A DNA stretch of 64,000 bases, taken from positions 1 through 64,000 of the forward strand of contig JAJEKB010020536.1 in NCBI GenBank assembly GCA_022393335.1, given 5' to 3'. The position numbers were made by a program, and so were the translations under genes. The notes beneath the pieces are model-generated. The model saw only the letters and a program-made list of their open reading frames with translations. It did not search any database and was not told the DNA's origin. Below are positions 32,379 to 44,048 of this stretch, one piece after another (within the stretch, counting starts at the first letter, position 1; each line of letters begins with the position of its first letter). This DNA comes from Macrotrachela quadricornifera (taxonomy: Eukaryota > Rotifera > Eurotatoria > Philodinida > Philodinidae).

Positions 32379-34992
32379 ATGTATCTCGGTTTGATTGATT
32401 ATGGAGTTTTAATTCTCCTTTTAAGTAATAAAAATTCTCTTTGAACAAAAACAATTTCTTAATATTTATTAGTTTTTTCTACTGCGATTGGAATCTATCA
32501 AGGTTATGGTAAATCCAAACAAATATCAACAAAAGAATTTCTAATTGGTGATGGTCAAATGAAAGTTAAATTAAATATTCATTATCACATTAACATTAAT
32601 ATTTTATTTTAAATAGATTTTTCCAACAGCAATGAGTTTCTTAGCAAGTTTAACTTCTGCAGCAGGATTACTTGGAATGCCTGTTGAAACATATTATTAT
32701 GGAACAATGATTGTTTATTGTAGTATGTTACAAAATATTTATTCTATAAAATTTATTTGATTAATTTTATTTTAAAAAAGTATTTTCATGGTTTATTGCA
32801 ACATATTTAACAATGAAATTTTTTATACCGAAGTTTCATTATATTGGAAGTGCAAGTATTTATGCTGTATGTATTTAAATATAATATATATAGAAAAATA
32901 GAACCATTATTTATGATAAATATAGTATCTTGAACAACGTTTTTCATTAACAATTCGTATATTAATAACATGTAGTTATTTATTAGTTACTGTAAGTTAA
33001 AACTCTAAGTATTATTGGTTTTTTTTTTCTTTTGAAAATGATTAATAATATATTAAGATTTTTATGATGTCAATAGTTCTTTATGCGCCAAGTTTAGCTT
33101 TGGGTCAACTTACAGGTTTAAATATGTGGATTGCAATTGGATTATGTGGAGTAGTTTGTACTATTTATACGAGTATTGTAAATATTATTTGATTTTTTTA
33201 TTAAAGATATTTTTGAAAAAAGAATATAGGGAGGAATGAAAGCAGTCATTTGGACTGATGTTGTACAAGCATCTGTTATGTTTATTGGTCTCATTCTATC
33301 GATTGTTTTTGGTAGTCATTTTTAAAATAAAATTCTTTTATATTTAAAATAAAAATTTAGGTTTGATTGATCTTGGTGGAATATCAAAAGTATTTGAAAG
33401 AGTAAAAAATGGAAATCGACTCCAATTATCTATGTATATCTTTACAAATAAATATATACACACAGATTATTTTCAATATTTGTTTAGTGTAACATTTGAT
33501 CCAACTGTTCGTTATACAATTTGGAGTATATTAATTGGTAGTGTATTTTCTAGTACAGCACAATATGCATGTATACAAACTCAAGCTCAACGATTTATGT
33601 GTGTTAAAGATACAAAATCAGCACAAAAGTATTTTCTCAAATAATGATTAATTTTCGTATAGAAATATTTCTTAAATAGAGTTGCATGGATTCATTATGT
33701 AATGCATGTAATAATGCAAATGCTTTGTTTATGTCTTGGATGTATTTTATATGCTAAATATAGTCAATGTGATCCTCTTAAAGCTAAAATTATTTCACGA
33801 TCAGATCAAGTAGAAATAAAATAATTAAATATTAAATTATAAATATTGAATAATTAATATATATAGTTGTATCCATTATTTGCAATTGAAACATTTCAAC
33901 GATTTCCTGGTTTAACAGGTCTTTTTATATCTTGTATGTTAAGTGCAACATTAAGTACATTTTCAAGTGGAGTAAATAGTATGGCAACTGTTATTCTTGA
34001 AGATATTTATAAACGTTTACCAAATAAACAATTCATGTCTAATCAACGTCAACTTATTATTTCAAAAATCTTATGTACATATTTATTTATTATTGAAAAG
34101 ATTTTCATTTTGAGAAATTTTTTAGCTGTAATACTTGGTCTTTTTACCGTAATTTTTGCATTTTTGGTATCTTATATGAAAAGCAATATAGCAACAGTAT
34201 GTAGTTTGAATATTTATTTTGTGTAATTTATAATTTGTTATTTAAGATAATAATGCAAATGTTTGGTGTATTTGCAGCTCCAATACTTGGTGTGTATTTA
34301 CTTGGATTATTTTCATCAAGAGTCAAAAGTCGAGTGAATAAAAATATTTTTCTCTTTTTTGATTTTGAATAGATTAAATGAATTCTATGTGTTATGTGTA
34401 GAGTGTTCTTGTTGCATTTTTTTTTACTGTTGTATTTCAAATATTTATGCATCTCGGTTCGATGTTTACGGAAAGACCGATTAATACACAAGGAGGAAAA
34501 TTACCAACTTCTATTGATGGATGTTCATCATCTGTCAATGTGACTATTACATCAATAAAAAATCCAAAGTAATCAAATTTTGATAGAAAGTAGAAAAAAT
34601 ATTGATCTTTTATTATTAGATCAAATGTATTGACAACATTATTTTTAATATCTCCTATTTGGTTTATTTTTAATGGTACAATGATCACTGTTATATTAGG
34701 ATTAATTGGTACATTTATTTGTGGTAAATATATTTTAATTAAAATAATATTTTATAATAAAATCATTTTAGATTCAAAAGATTCCAAAACAATCGATCCA
34801 TTATTATTGGTGTCTCGACAAGAAATATTTCCTTGGTGTTCATCAGAAAAAGTAACTATACTTCTAATCGAATTTTTAATTAAGAATTTTGAATACTTTT
34901 TTTTTTAGCAAACTGTGAAACACACAGTAAAACAAAAGACTAGTGAATCTTCAAAAGAGAATATCGGTGATGAAGAAGAAATTATGCTCTAG
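32379..34992 (+). CDS. SLC5-family sodium/solute symporter (17 exons)
   Basis: Exons: 32379..32424, 32473..32564, 32617..32722, 32781..32866, 32926..32991, 33058..33177, 33230..33311, 33361..33433, 33488..33628, 33680..33809, 33867..34074, 34126..34196, 34247..34333, 34402..34568, 34620..34723, 34772..34851, 34909..34992. They join in phase to 580 residues, close to the usual length for sodium-coupled monocarboxylate/multivitamin transporters. Family blocks in order: DYGVLILLL (TM1), FLIGDGQMKIFPTAMSFLAS, LGMPVETYYYGT, YLEQRFS, LYAPSLALGQLTG, GGMKAVIWTDVVQ, FDPTVRYTIW, CIQTQAQRFM, YSQCDPL, FPGLTGLFISCMLSATLSTFSSGVNSMATV. Hydrophobic segments are consistent with the family's 13 helices, with a polar acidic tail (SKENIGDEEEIML). 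The protein should import a small organic anion or similar solute with sodium across the plasma membrane; the substrate cannot be read from sequence. Introns are only about 48-66 nt. Confidence 0.88.
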
Positions 34993-35985
34993 AATTGAAT
35001 TATTTCATTTATTTTATAAAACAAATTAAAGATTTGCAAATAATTAAACTTAATATTCTTAGTTTCTATCAAACCAATGATTAGTATTTTCAATTAATAT
35101 ATCGATCAGAGATATGCGAGACAAGGATTTTTCGTGTCTCGTCCGTTCCAGTGAAATATATTTTTCTACAGCCTCGCGGGCCTCGCACTCATCCTCGTGC
35201 AACCCGTGATGGTTTTTGCATGTTCTCAATTGAGCATAGAGTAAATGAACCACTAATATCTGATGATAATTTATTTATTTCAATCATTGCTACTGATAAA
35301 TGAAAAGTTTTCAAGAAAAACAGTTTAAAATAATCAAAAGAATTTTTATTTTTTATTGCACCTGATGAAAATAATTGCAATGAATGACGAAAATAGATAA
35401 GGAACAAAGAATAAGTGAGCTCTTCTTTCAATCGCTTGAAAATAAACGATCAATCAATATTGAGGGAAGTTGAATTGGTAGCAAAACAATATCTATTGAT
35501 TATTTTCATGGTCCAACATGGGTTGATGAAAAAATTCGGTCCTCCGCCCGCCCGAATCATTTAATTAAACAAAAGACAACTTTCCTAAAATATGATTATT
35601 TATAATTTGTTCTTTACAAGGGAGAAATAGAGGAGACTTCAGGCCTGAAATTTTATGAGATCTCTTGAAGTCTTGAAGTGTTCTGTTTCCCCTTTTGGTT
35701 CTGTATTATCAATAATAATGGTGATCATTTCGGAGATAACTCTCTGATCAGAGTCTTTGACACATAATTTTATTCTATTAATTAAGTTAAATCGATCAAA
35801 AAGAATGTAACTTTAACAATGATTTTGCATTGACGATTTTCTCCTTTTTCAAGTTGGAATGGTAAGCTGACTTGATTTCCTTGAACTTTAGCAGATGGAT
35901 ATGTTGTATTAATAATTGTAGTTTGAAGACCATTTTGAACATCAAGATCATAAGTTTCAGAAGCAACAGTTATATTTTCATCACT
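34993..35985. other. Gene-free stretch with GC-rich patches
   Basis: It holds two CCCG/CTCG-rich patches (35125-35215 and 35535-35560) like those at 28155 and 29506, probably remnants of a non-autonomous element starting CAGAGATATGCGAGAC near 35107. No gene is supported. Confidence 0.4.
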
Positions 35986-35992
35986 CTTTGAT

Positions 35993-37348
35993 TAGTGGCG
36001 TAATCACCAGGGGTGCACAGGGGTACAATACCCCCTCTGTAAATAGTTTTGCCCCCTTGTAAATTTTTCATTGAAACAGGACGGATTTTTCTATTTATCC
36101 ACCGTGAGATGGTATGTTTGTGACATTAGAGAACATCTGATTTTACGCGCACAGCAGATAAAAACTTTTTGAAACAATTGTCATAAGTATAGCCGCCTTC
36201 GACGGCTAAACATTGGAAATATACAGAGGGCTCAAAAGTAACCAGGCATAATGGATATCCTATAATAACAGATGATAAATTGTCCATGATACTTTTCATA
36301 CCTTTTTTTTATGTAGAGAGCTAGAATTTTTATCATATACATATCTAATCAAGATCTCTATTCATCTAAAGTTTCAGGTCTCTACACCAGCAAAAAGTAT
36401 CATGAACAATTTATTACCTGTTATCACAGGATATCCTTTATGCCGGATTACCTTTGAGCCACGCTGTAGATGTGTAGAATCGATTTCTAAGAGTTTGTCC
36501 GACTAAAACTGGAATCTGCTTCAAATCTTTGATCCTGTCAAAATGGTGGAGTTTCAAGAAAGATTAAATTTTAGACTTTCGAAACCTTGATATTTTTAAT
36601 GAATATTCGGACACTAATTTCCTCAACTTTTCAAAACTGATACCTTAGGTGTTTTCAAAATTTCCAAGATTTTTAGATTCAAGCAAACCTATCTTTCTGA
36701 CAGTTCTAGGCCGATAATTAACCCATTGAAGGCGATTCAACTTTCTTAGAAAGTAATGTATGATTGAGGGTAGATCGTTGCACTTCGTATCTCATATTTT
36801 AATGTTTAAATACGTTTTACTAGAAAACAAAAGTTACACAATTCAAACAAGCTTTATTATGGTGATTGTAGACCTCTTTACACTACATCTTACGGTATGC
36901 GGTATTTTTTTTTTTAATAAAACATTTTTAGACATTAAAATATGAAATATCACGTGCGACCATTTATTCTGGGTCACCTGTTAGCTTTAAAATATAGTGA
37001 GACCCAACGATGGGTCTTATTGCCGCGAACGGGTTAATGAGTTTGCACATCTCCAACTGTGATATTTTTTGTAAATTTCTTGCAAAGGGAATTTTCGTAT
37101 TTGAAACCCTTCAATTTTAATAAAAGTTGCCGGTGTGATCGATTTCGCCAGTAAAAGATCTGAGGAACTCGTGAATTTCGTGGACAATACTCTTCTCTTC
37201 AAATAGATTGTAAGGGAATTTCGTAAGAGTTTATGGATTTTGGTCAACTTTGAATACTCCCAATCCTATGAAAAAAATTTTCATTCAGTATGTATAACGC
37301 TTGATAAGGCATTGCCCTCTCTGTAATTTTTTCCTGGTTTCGCCACTA
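35993..37348. mobile_element. Non-autonomous DNA transposon with TAGTGGCG ends
   Basis: The left end TAGTGGCGTAATCACCAGG and the reverse complement of the right end TAGTGGCGAAACCAGG are inverted repeats. Subterminal CCCCCT/GCCCCCTTG on the left and GCCCTCTCTGTAA on the right add similarity. No transposase and no clear target duplication. A second, younger MITE (36224-36466) is nested inside. Confidence 0.6.
36224..36466. mobile_element. Tc1/mariner-type MITE (TA-flanked), nested
   Basis: Left arm CAGAGGGCTCAAAAGTAACC and right arm (reverse complement) CAGCGTGGCTCAAAGGTAAT continue as inverted copies through GGATATCCTATAATAACAG and GATACTTTTC. TA flanks both ends (36222-36223 and 36467-36468). 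243 bp, non-coding. Confidence 0.75.
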
Positions 37349-37713
37349 CTGTTCACGGCTCATCTTTTCGTATATTGAGTTGATCACCATTAAGCAATTA
37401 TCTCTAATTGACTGAAGAAAAAGTATAGAACTAAGTTTCCTTCTTACCTTTTGAATTTGGTATAGACATTATTAGATTTATAATTTGAGCGTTCGAATCC
37501 GCTTATGTAACTATGAAATAGGAAATAGAATAGCATAAGAGTGCTTCAAAAGTTAGTAGCAACCGATGCATAAATCTTAGAATAAAAAGAGAAAGAAAGC
37601 TTTATTGAGCATAATGAATTTTATTAATAATTGCAAAACTCATCGATCTGACATATGTAATGTGCATCGATGAATGTATGTCCGCCTTTGCATAAAAGGC
37701 ATTAGGCTTCTTA

Positions 37714-37907
37714 CATAGGAGGTATCCAATAGTAGTGGTAACGAAATTTTAGTACCACATATTAATCTTGATAAAACTTTCTTTTTACATAAGATGATAG
37801 AGAAAAGAAATGCTCAATCTTTCTATGCTAATTAGTCTCCAAAAAGGAAGAAACTTCTGAGCGATCAAATATCAGTACAACGAAAACGAGATTTTTGTTT
37901 TGATAAA

Positions 37908-37944
<37 letters not shown>

Positions 37945-38459
37945 CCTGTCACATTCTCCTATCATTAGATATGTTTCATTTAAACAACAGAATATGGTAC
38001 AACGATGGAGTGTGAAAAAATCTACATTTTATAAAGAAAACTATGTTAAAATACGATAGGATAAAACGTATACATCTTTCTCTACAAAGAAAAACTCGTT
38101 TTTTTAACGTTCAGATTTGGTCGGTTAGACTTTTGTTCCTTTCTGAAAGCGAGTTGTAGAGCTTTTCACGCTTCATCTTGTGGGATATTTCTTTTTTTTA
38201 TTAATACAACGTATTCAGCGATAGTAAAATGGAATGGAAAGGGACCTCACTTTTTATACCGCACCCGTTATGGTCTCCTGTAACTAGCTAGCATTCAACA
38301 AAAAACAGTTCTTATCTTCTCTTTTATCATTATTATATTAGTTCAATAGTGATCAAATAGAATAGAAAGATAGTGCATTTTTTTCTCTATCATCCTATGT
38401 AAAAAGAAACTTTTATCAAGGTTAATATGTTGTTGCCACTACTTTTGGATATCCCCATG
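37714..38459. mobile_element. Foldback Tc1/mariner-type element, family F, member 1
   Basis: Ends CATAGGAGGTATCCAATAGT and (reverse complement) CATGGGGATATCCAAAAGTA are flanked by TA (37712-37713 and 38460-38461). Arms of about 140 bp include CTTGATAAAACTTTCTTTTT and TGATAGAGAAAAGAAATGCT. The same arm sequence occurs in the elements at 47441-48388 and about 52000-52275. A (TA)n run at 37911-37941 lies in the interior. Confidence 0.7.
37911..37941. repeat. (TA)n microsatellite
   Basis: About 15 uninterrupted TA units inside the foldback element at 37714-38459. Confidence 0.9.
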
Positions 38460-38514
38460 TATCATACATATAACAAACGGATTAGGTTTTTTACAAAAAA
38501 CAAAGAAATAACGA

Positions 38515-39699
38515 TCAGATCTTTCTCAATATAACATAATGTACATGATTTCGGGTTGATTCCATTAATTTTATATCTTCATTTGATTCAGTTCGTCTTT
38601 CAAATTCACTGTAAATTTCTTCAATAATCTTCAGTTTTTCTTTTTCATCTCTCTTTGTGTCTAAGGCATTTTTTAAGCTGGCCTCTGACCAACTGCGGAC
38701 AAATTCAGTATACTTCTTTGCATATTCATCCAAACTAATCTTTCCTTGTTTATAATCAACATAAATCGGTGGCTCCATATCCATTTTATCAGCGACAATT
38801 ACTTCAAAATTCGTTTCTTTTAATATATTCTCATCAGTTAATTCATCTAATGTACGATGATAAGCGGCCAGATTAAAATTTAATACTTCGTCGTGAGTTA
38901 GAATGTCTACAACTGAATAATAGAGATTTTGATAGGAAGAAAGATTAATTTGACGTTTTACAAAAAGAGGACCAACACATAGCAGAACACCACCTAAAAT
39001 AGAAAGAACATATACATATTTCAGCTGGATTTCATGTACCATAGGATTCATTCGTTTTTTTATATGATGTTTTAAGTTTAACATACCTTTCTTTAATTCT
39101 TTGGACCTATTTTGTAGAAATAACTTGTAATCATTGTATGCTTGTTGTTTCCATAGTTGATATTCTTCTTGTTTAACTTCAACAGCACTAATACAACATT
39201 GATCTGTAATCTTACATGGTACTTTTGAAATCCAATTGATTGATGTAGATGTGTAAGCAAAATGTACAGAATCTGAAGGCATAATCTGTTCATAGAATGA
39301 CTTTCCTGTTGCCAGAGTTGTCACATGTTGATCATGAGGGAAATGTTCTTCGACTGTTTTAAATAGTGTTGTCCAATCATTTGTTGGTAAATCATTGAAT
39401 ACTATTAAGACATTGAATGAAGATATTGTTGAGTATTTTTTTCGTAAGGTAGATAAAATTTCTTTGATTGCTATTACGGAATTTGCACCTTGTGAACAAC
39501 CATAATCGACAATTGTAAATGAAGTAGAAAGATCAGAAGTATTAGTAGCAGCGGCTTGACATTCTAGAACAGCTTGTTGAATATATGGAAATGATCGTAA
39601 TACAGAATTAAGTTGTGGTGCACTATTTTGATTGTAGTGTTCGTTTTGTTTCATAACATTCATATGTTCGATAGGGGTTGATATTGTTGAGGATAACAT
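38515..39699 (-). CDS. SABATH-type SAM-dependent carboxyl methyltransferase (two exons)
   Basis: Exons 39699..39087 and 38993..38515 (minus) give 363 residues. The 93-nt intron (GTATGT...TTTTAG) has no stop and a length divisible by three, so it looks open, but splicing restores the family sequence KELKKGGVLLCVGPLF. Family blocks: YNQNSAPQ (22-29), DYGCSQGANS (65-74, SAM-binding loop), NDLPTNDW (102-109) and SVHFAYTSTSINWISKVP (144-161), the counterpart of the substrate-pocket motif of salicylate/jasmonate/juvenile-hormone-type methyltransferases. Such enzymes methylate carboxyl groups of small acids. SABATH genes are best known from plants and also occur in bacteria and fungi. A horizontal origin is possible in a bdelloid, but the intron shows the gene is domesticated. 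Substrate unknown; probably cytosolic. Confidence 0.85.
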   Translation of the reverse strand: MLSSTISTPIEHMNVMKQNEHYNQNSAPQLNSVLRSFPYIQQAVLECQAAATNTSDLSTSFTIVDYGCSQGANSVIAIKEILSTLRKKYSTISSFNVLIVFNDLPTNDWTTLFKTVEEHFPHDQHVTTLATGKSFYEQIMPSDSVHFAYTSTSINWISKVPCKITDQCCISAVEVKQEEYQLWKQQAYNDYKLFLQNRSKELKKGMLNLKHHIKKRMNPMVHEIQLKYVYVLSILGGVLLCVGPLFVKRQINLSSYQNLYYSVVDILTHDEVLNFNLAAYHRTLDELTDENILKETNFEVIVADKMDMEPPIYVDYKQGKISLDEYAKKYTEFVRSWSEASLKNALDTKRDEKEKLKIIEEIYSEFERRTESNEDIKLMESTRNHVHYVILRKI

Positions 39700-39887
39700 A
39701 TCGAAGAATAGTTGTCAACAGAAAAAGATCCGCATGTATAATTATTGTAAGAGGTGCAGAATGAAAGGATATTTGCCTTTCTCTTTTTTTTTTTGTTCTA
39801 CATTAAAAGAATCATGAAGAAAGAAAAGGAAAAAAAACGGAGATGGTACGTTTTTTTTTTGCATTCTCATTGTTTATGCCATCGTTC

Positions 39888-39916
39888 GAAAGAAAGAAAG
39901 AAAGAAAGAAAGAAAG
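39888..39916. repeat. (GAAA)n microsatellite
   Basis: Seven consecutive AAAG/GAAA units upstream of the methyltransferase gene. Confidence 0.85.
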
Positions 39917-40285
39917 GATGATATTACAAAGAAAATAGTTTGTTTGTCCAACGAATCAGATTGTAGGATATGATAGAGGGTGCAAAATACCAATTAACCA
40001 ATAACTATATACGTTCTTTTCAATAAAGCTCGATCAAAGATAGTTGAACATATCATTTTCAACAATCAATAAAAACAACAATTGAAGATGAAGGATATTA
40101 TAGCACGAATTGAAAATGAGAAGAAAGATGTGGAATGATCGTAATAGAAATGTATTTCTTTTAACCTATGACAGAGGATCATTGCGAATATAATTTTACT
40201 AGCGGAGATACCCGATGAAAATAGAATATGGTTAGAGTTTTGCATCTTCCATCCGAGTTTTTCTGTTGTACATAACATGTCTTCT
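39917..40285. other. Gene-free stretch
   Basis: Upstream flank of the minus-strand methyltransferase gene and lead-in to the minisatellite. No gene seen. Confidence 0.35.
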
Positions 40286-40668
40286 ACAGGACCGTTCCCC
40301 GCTGGCTGAGCCATCTGCGACAGAAATTTTCCCGTCACTCCTGAAACCTCTATAGCAGGACTTTTACTGGTATGTGTCATGCATCTTTAACAGGATTGTT
40401 CCTGCTCTGCGTTAGGTATTCGCCATAGAACTCTTCTTGTCGTGCGTGATACCTCTTTCATAGGACTTTTTTTATCGTACCTGGAGTCTCTGCTACAGAG
40501 CTTTTCCCGTAGTGCGTGGGGTATTTTTCACAGAGTATTTCCCACCGTGCGTGAGGTATCTTTCACAGAGAATTTCTCACCGTGCCTGGAGTATCTTTCA
40601 CAGAACTTTTCCTGCCGTGCTTAAGGCAACTTCAGTGGGACTCTTCTCATCGGGCTCTAGCTGACACC
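40286..40668. repeat. 35-bp minisatellite, about 11 units
   Basis: Units follow the pattern ACAGAG-CTTTTCCCACCGTGCGTGAGGTATCTTTC with a constant period of 34-35 bp. Early units are more diverged than the three near 40495-40600. GC content is above that of the surroundings. No open frame runs through the array. Confidence 0.8.
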
Positions 40669-41658
40669 CTCACTCGCATCCACTTTGGACACGATCACTC
40701 TCAAAATTGCATTGAACTGCGTCATTTGATTAGAAAGTGAATAAAATCACAGTCTCTTACGACTTGGATGAAGTTTCACGCACGCCTTCCTTTCTCACCC
40801 ACAATCACTCTGCCGACTTTCATTAGCACACTCAAGGAACTGATGCAGATAGTTCTGTGACGCTATCTCTCACAATGACTAAATATATAGCGAACAGACT
40901 CATCAGAATCTCGATCTGTATTGATCGCGATGAAATTTCACCCAGCCCCTTTCACGCACCCCGTTTGGTGGTTTCAACCTCAAGATGACTTTCCTCAGAA
41001 GCTAAGGAAGTATTGTGAAAACTTTTGTGACGCTAGCTATCACACGAACTGACTGCATAGCGAACAGACAAACGTTCTTCTTTAAATATATAGATACGTA
41101 ATTGTTGTGAGTCAAAAAAAACAGCGAATACGTTGCTTCTGCGAGTCATAGAAAACTAATGAATACATTATGGTTGTGAATCAAGGAATCACTTGTATAC
41201 ATTTTTTTCTCTTTTAACCTATTAGAAACCTTCGGTTTTCACATTTCGACCAAAGAACCATCGATACAAAATAATTAATCTTAGAATCATAACAAATTCG
41301 CTAAATTTCTGAAAAATTCATGCATATCTCATTGCCACATGACATGGTTGAAATTTCACCCAAACACCTTCATTTTACTCCTATTAATGGTAACAACACT
41401 CTTTCAGCCCTCAACTGGACTCAGAAAAGCAACGCGGAAAGTTTGGTAGCGTTACTTAAGAAAATACTATTTGGGTGAAATTTCACCCACACCCACACAC
41501 CCCAAACTCACACCCTCGGTGGGTGATCGCGCTAAGACCTTCCTCCGGACCTGGGGATGCACCATGGAAAGTTTGATGCTCGTAGCTTTTACAGGAACGG
41601 AATGCATAGCGAACAGACAGACAAACAGACAGACATTCTTCTTTATATATATAGATTA
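40669..41658. mobile_element. Array of related retroelement-like tail modules
   Basis: At least three modules share a start like GATGAAATTTCACCCA, a middle with GTGACGCTA-CTCTCACA, and an end ATAGCGAACAGACAAAC followed by TTCTTCTTTAAATATATAGAT. They end near 40905, 41095 and 41655. The last has the clearest tail (CAGACAGACAAACAGACAGA then TATATATATAGATTA). Similar tails occur on dispersed non-autonomous elements in invertebrates. The class is not decidable here; no reverse transcriptase is present. Confidence 0.5.
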
Positions 41659-42179
41659 ACATAATGTGATGAAAGATCCATATCTGTAGAAAGATAATTA
41701 TAAAACTAGTTAGATATCAAGGAGTCCTTTTTTTTACTTTGTTAGAGTCGACCAGAAGAATCATGTTTATAATGTTTCTAGCATAATTTATGCATCTATT
41801 TAGATTTTTCTAATCATATCTTAAACAGAGTCTTGTATACAAATTGATGATTTATTACGGTAAGCGGCAAGATCACATATTTGATCTCAAAACAATGGAT
41901 TCTCCTCGACATAAAAACTCATATCTCGACAAAAATGAACAGGAATGAATGAGAAAGAAAATTTATATATATATACATTCCTAAGGGAAAAGTTTAGAGA
42001 AAAATAGTTGAGGAGTTCATAGGCTAGATTTCGTTTGAGAAAAATTTTGGGTTTGAAAGAATATAATCTTATTGAGTTTTTTTGCGCGAATTAAGAAGAT
42101 TATATTGGGTTTTATTCATTCTCCTCGAAATATCAATTTTTAAGTTGAAAAGAACTTGTTTTCAAGATCAAGTATATAA
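41659..42179. other. Gene-free stretch with repeat A remnants
   Basis: Contains the 30-bp repeat-A tail at about 41664-41691 and a block shared with 30015-30060 at 42088-42140 (AAGAAGATTATATTGGGTTT). No gene. Confidence 0.4.
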
Positions 42180-42945
42180 CGGGTGGTCCAGAATAAATGG
42201 GTAGCTTAGTATTTTATCGATTTCTTTCTTATTTTCTCTTACAATTAAGAAATTTTTTTTATCAAAATATGGAGCTTGAAATTCTCTATAAAACTATATA
42301 CTGCTGAAATGAAAACCTAGTTTAAAAGTATTTGAAAAACGATGATGAATAAAAATATATAAAATGTTTTATTTTGTAACTGATTAAGCACAATGATTGC
42401 CTACACTTTGTTTTCTAAATTTTCATTACTTATTTCACTATATTAAAAAAAGAAACTATATGAAAAGACACAGCGTTAAATGCTGTACAATTTACATAAG
42501 AGTGATTGTTTAATAATTGCACTTTTTGTTCTCAAAATGGACATAACTTTGAGCAACTAGATTTTGACCATCTGGAAATAATTTTTTTTTAAGATGCACG
42601 ATAAATTTATTCTTTTCCTATCTTATTTACTTATGATTGCTCTTAGTAAATTGTAGAACTTTTCACGCTGCGTCTTGTGGTATATTAAATTTCTTTCTAA
42701 TAAAGCATATCAGACAATAACAAGGTGAAGTGGGGAAAAATATATGCAAATTATGGTCATTCGTTATGCCTAACTAGTTAGAAAGTAGAGCATTTTATAT
42801 ATTTTTGCTTTTAATTTGTTTTTCCAGTAGATTTTCGTTTTGAAAGTATATATTTTAGTAGAGAATTTCAAGCTTCGCATTTTGATAAAAATATTTCTTG
42901 ATTGTAAGAAAAAAAAGCTTATCAGTGCGGTCCCTCAGGGACTAT
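42180..42945. mobile_element. Long-armed foldback element
   Basis: The left arm near 42235-42330 (TCTTACAATTAAGAAATTTT, GAGCTTGAAATTCTCTATAA) is the inverted counterpart of 42815-42915. Probable ends are GGGTGGTCCAGAATAAATGGG and, inverted, GAGGGACCGCACTGATAAGC. No transposase. The exact ends and target duplication are uncertain. Confidence 0.55.
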
Positions 42946-43577
42946 AATGTGGAACTCACAATTCATTGAAAAATTTGTTTATTGATGATATGATTTAATT
43001 GTATTGTCTAGTTTATTTCATGACAGAGATGTATTTAGAATTATTGTTATTTATCAACATTAATATGATATGTGTTTTATTTTGTTTAATTGAGCATATT
43101 TGGTTAAATTTTTTTAATTGAGGGGGCATAGGGACATTGAATGAGTAATGAACTATGAAAAATAAATATAGTTTTTTCCGTATGAATCAGATATTTTCGT
43201 GACGTATTTATTTTTAAAGATAGAGATTTAAAAACGTACCGTTGATCAGTATTGTTTTATTTTTTATTCGCACCTATTATATGAATAATATACTATATAG
43301 AAAATGATACTATAGTAAAAGAAAACAGGTGTTAATTTGAAGCAGGAAAAAATGGTGATAAGGTTAAAATCGTGTTCTTCCTAATTTTTTAGATTTATTT
43401 CCGACCAAAAAAAGGAAGAGCTGTCTATCCTGTTGTTTTGCTCTCATGTTTATTTGTTTAAAAAAACAAAAAGTAAATTGTTATTTATTTTCGTTTCAAG
43501 GCGCCTCTAACGAAAAATAAATGAAGTACCTGAAATGAGACGCTCCCCTATTGCCAAATATTAACAAACAAAACAAT
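42946..43577. other. Gene-free AT-rich stretch
   Basis: No supported gene, RNA or repeat. Confidence 0.35.
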
Positions 43578-44048
43578 TTCTTTTTGTTTAATAATTTTAT
43601 TGGAAAATTTTTACGGTTTTAATTATGATTTTTCTTTTAGAAACATCATCTTGATAATGTTGTTATGAAAAAATTTTCCATATTAATTTTCAAACGTTTG
43701 ATATACTCATTAGTATATTTTCATTCAATCGTCTAGTAGAGACACTTCATTTCTTTTACTACTTATGTATGTTGGAAAAAAAGTAACTGACGATGTAGGA
43801 ATTTTGATCAAAGAATGAACTGTCAATATAACAACTAGATTTTGCAATTGGAGAGAAAAAAAAAATAAATTAAAAAAGAAAAGAAGAACGATAAAATCAT
43901 TGATTTGACAAATACATTGTTTCACACGCATACATTATTAAACACAACAACGAAACAATAGCAAAAAGACTGAAGGTAATCATCGATTGATTTTTTTTTT
44001 ATTAAAGGAATATCTTGCAAATGTATATATTAAGTTCTTGTTAATAAT
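43578..44048. repeat. Dispersed duplication B, copy 2
   Basis: Direct-orientation match to 22064-22524. It carries a small A-rich insertion near 43855-43880 that copy 1 lacks. Non-coding. Confidence 0.75.

Noticed and set aside
33363..34226. Separate small genes in the symporter region
   Set aside because: They are exons, with read-through of short open introns, of a single 17-exon SLC5-type gene whose phases all match.
39081..39086. Single-exon reading of the methyltransferase (394 residues)
   Set aside because: The 31 extra residues interrupt a conserved strand and are bounded by GTATGT and TTTTAG; splicing restores the family sequence.
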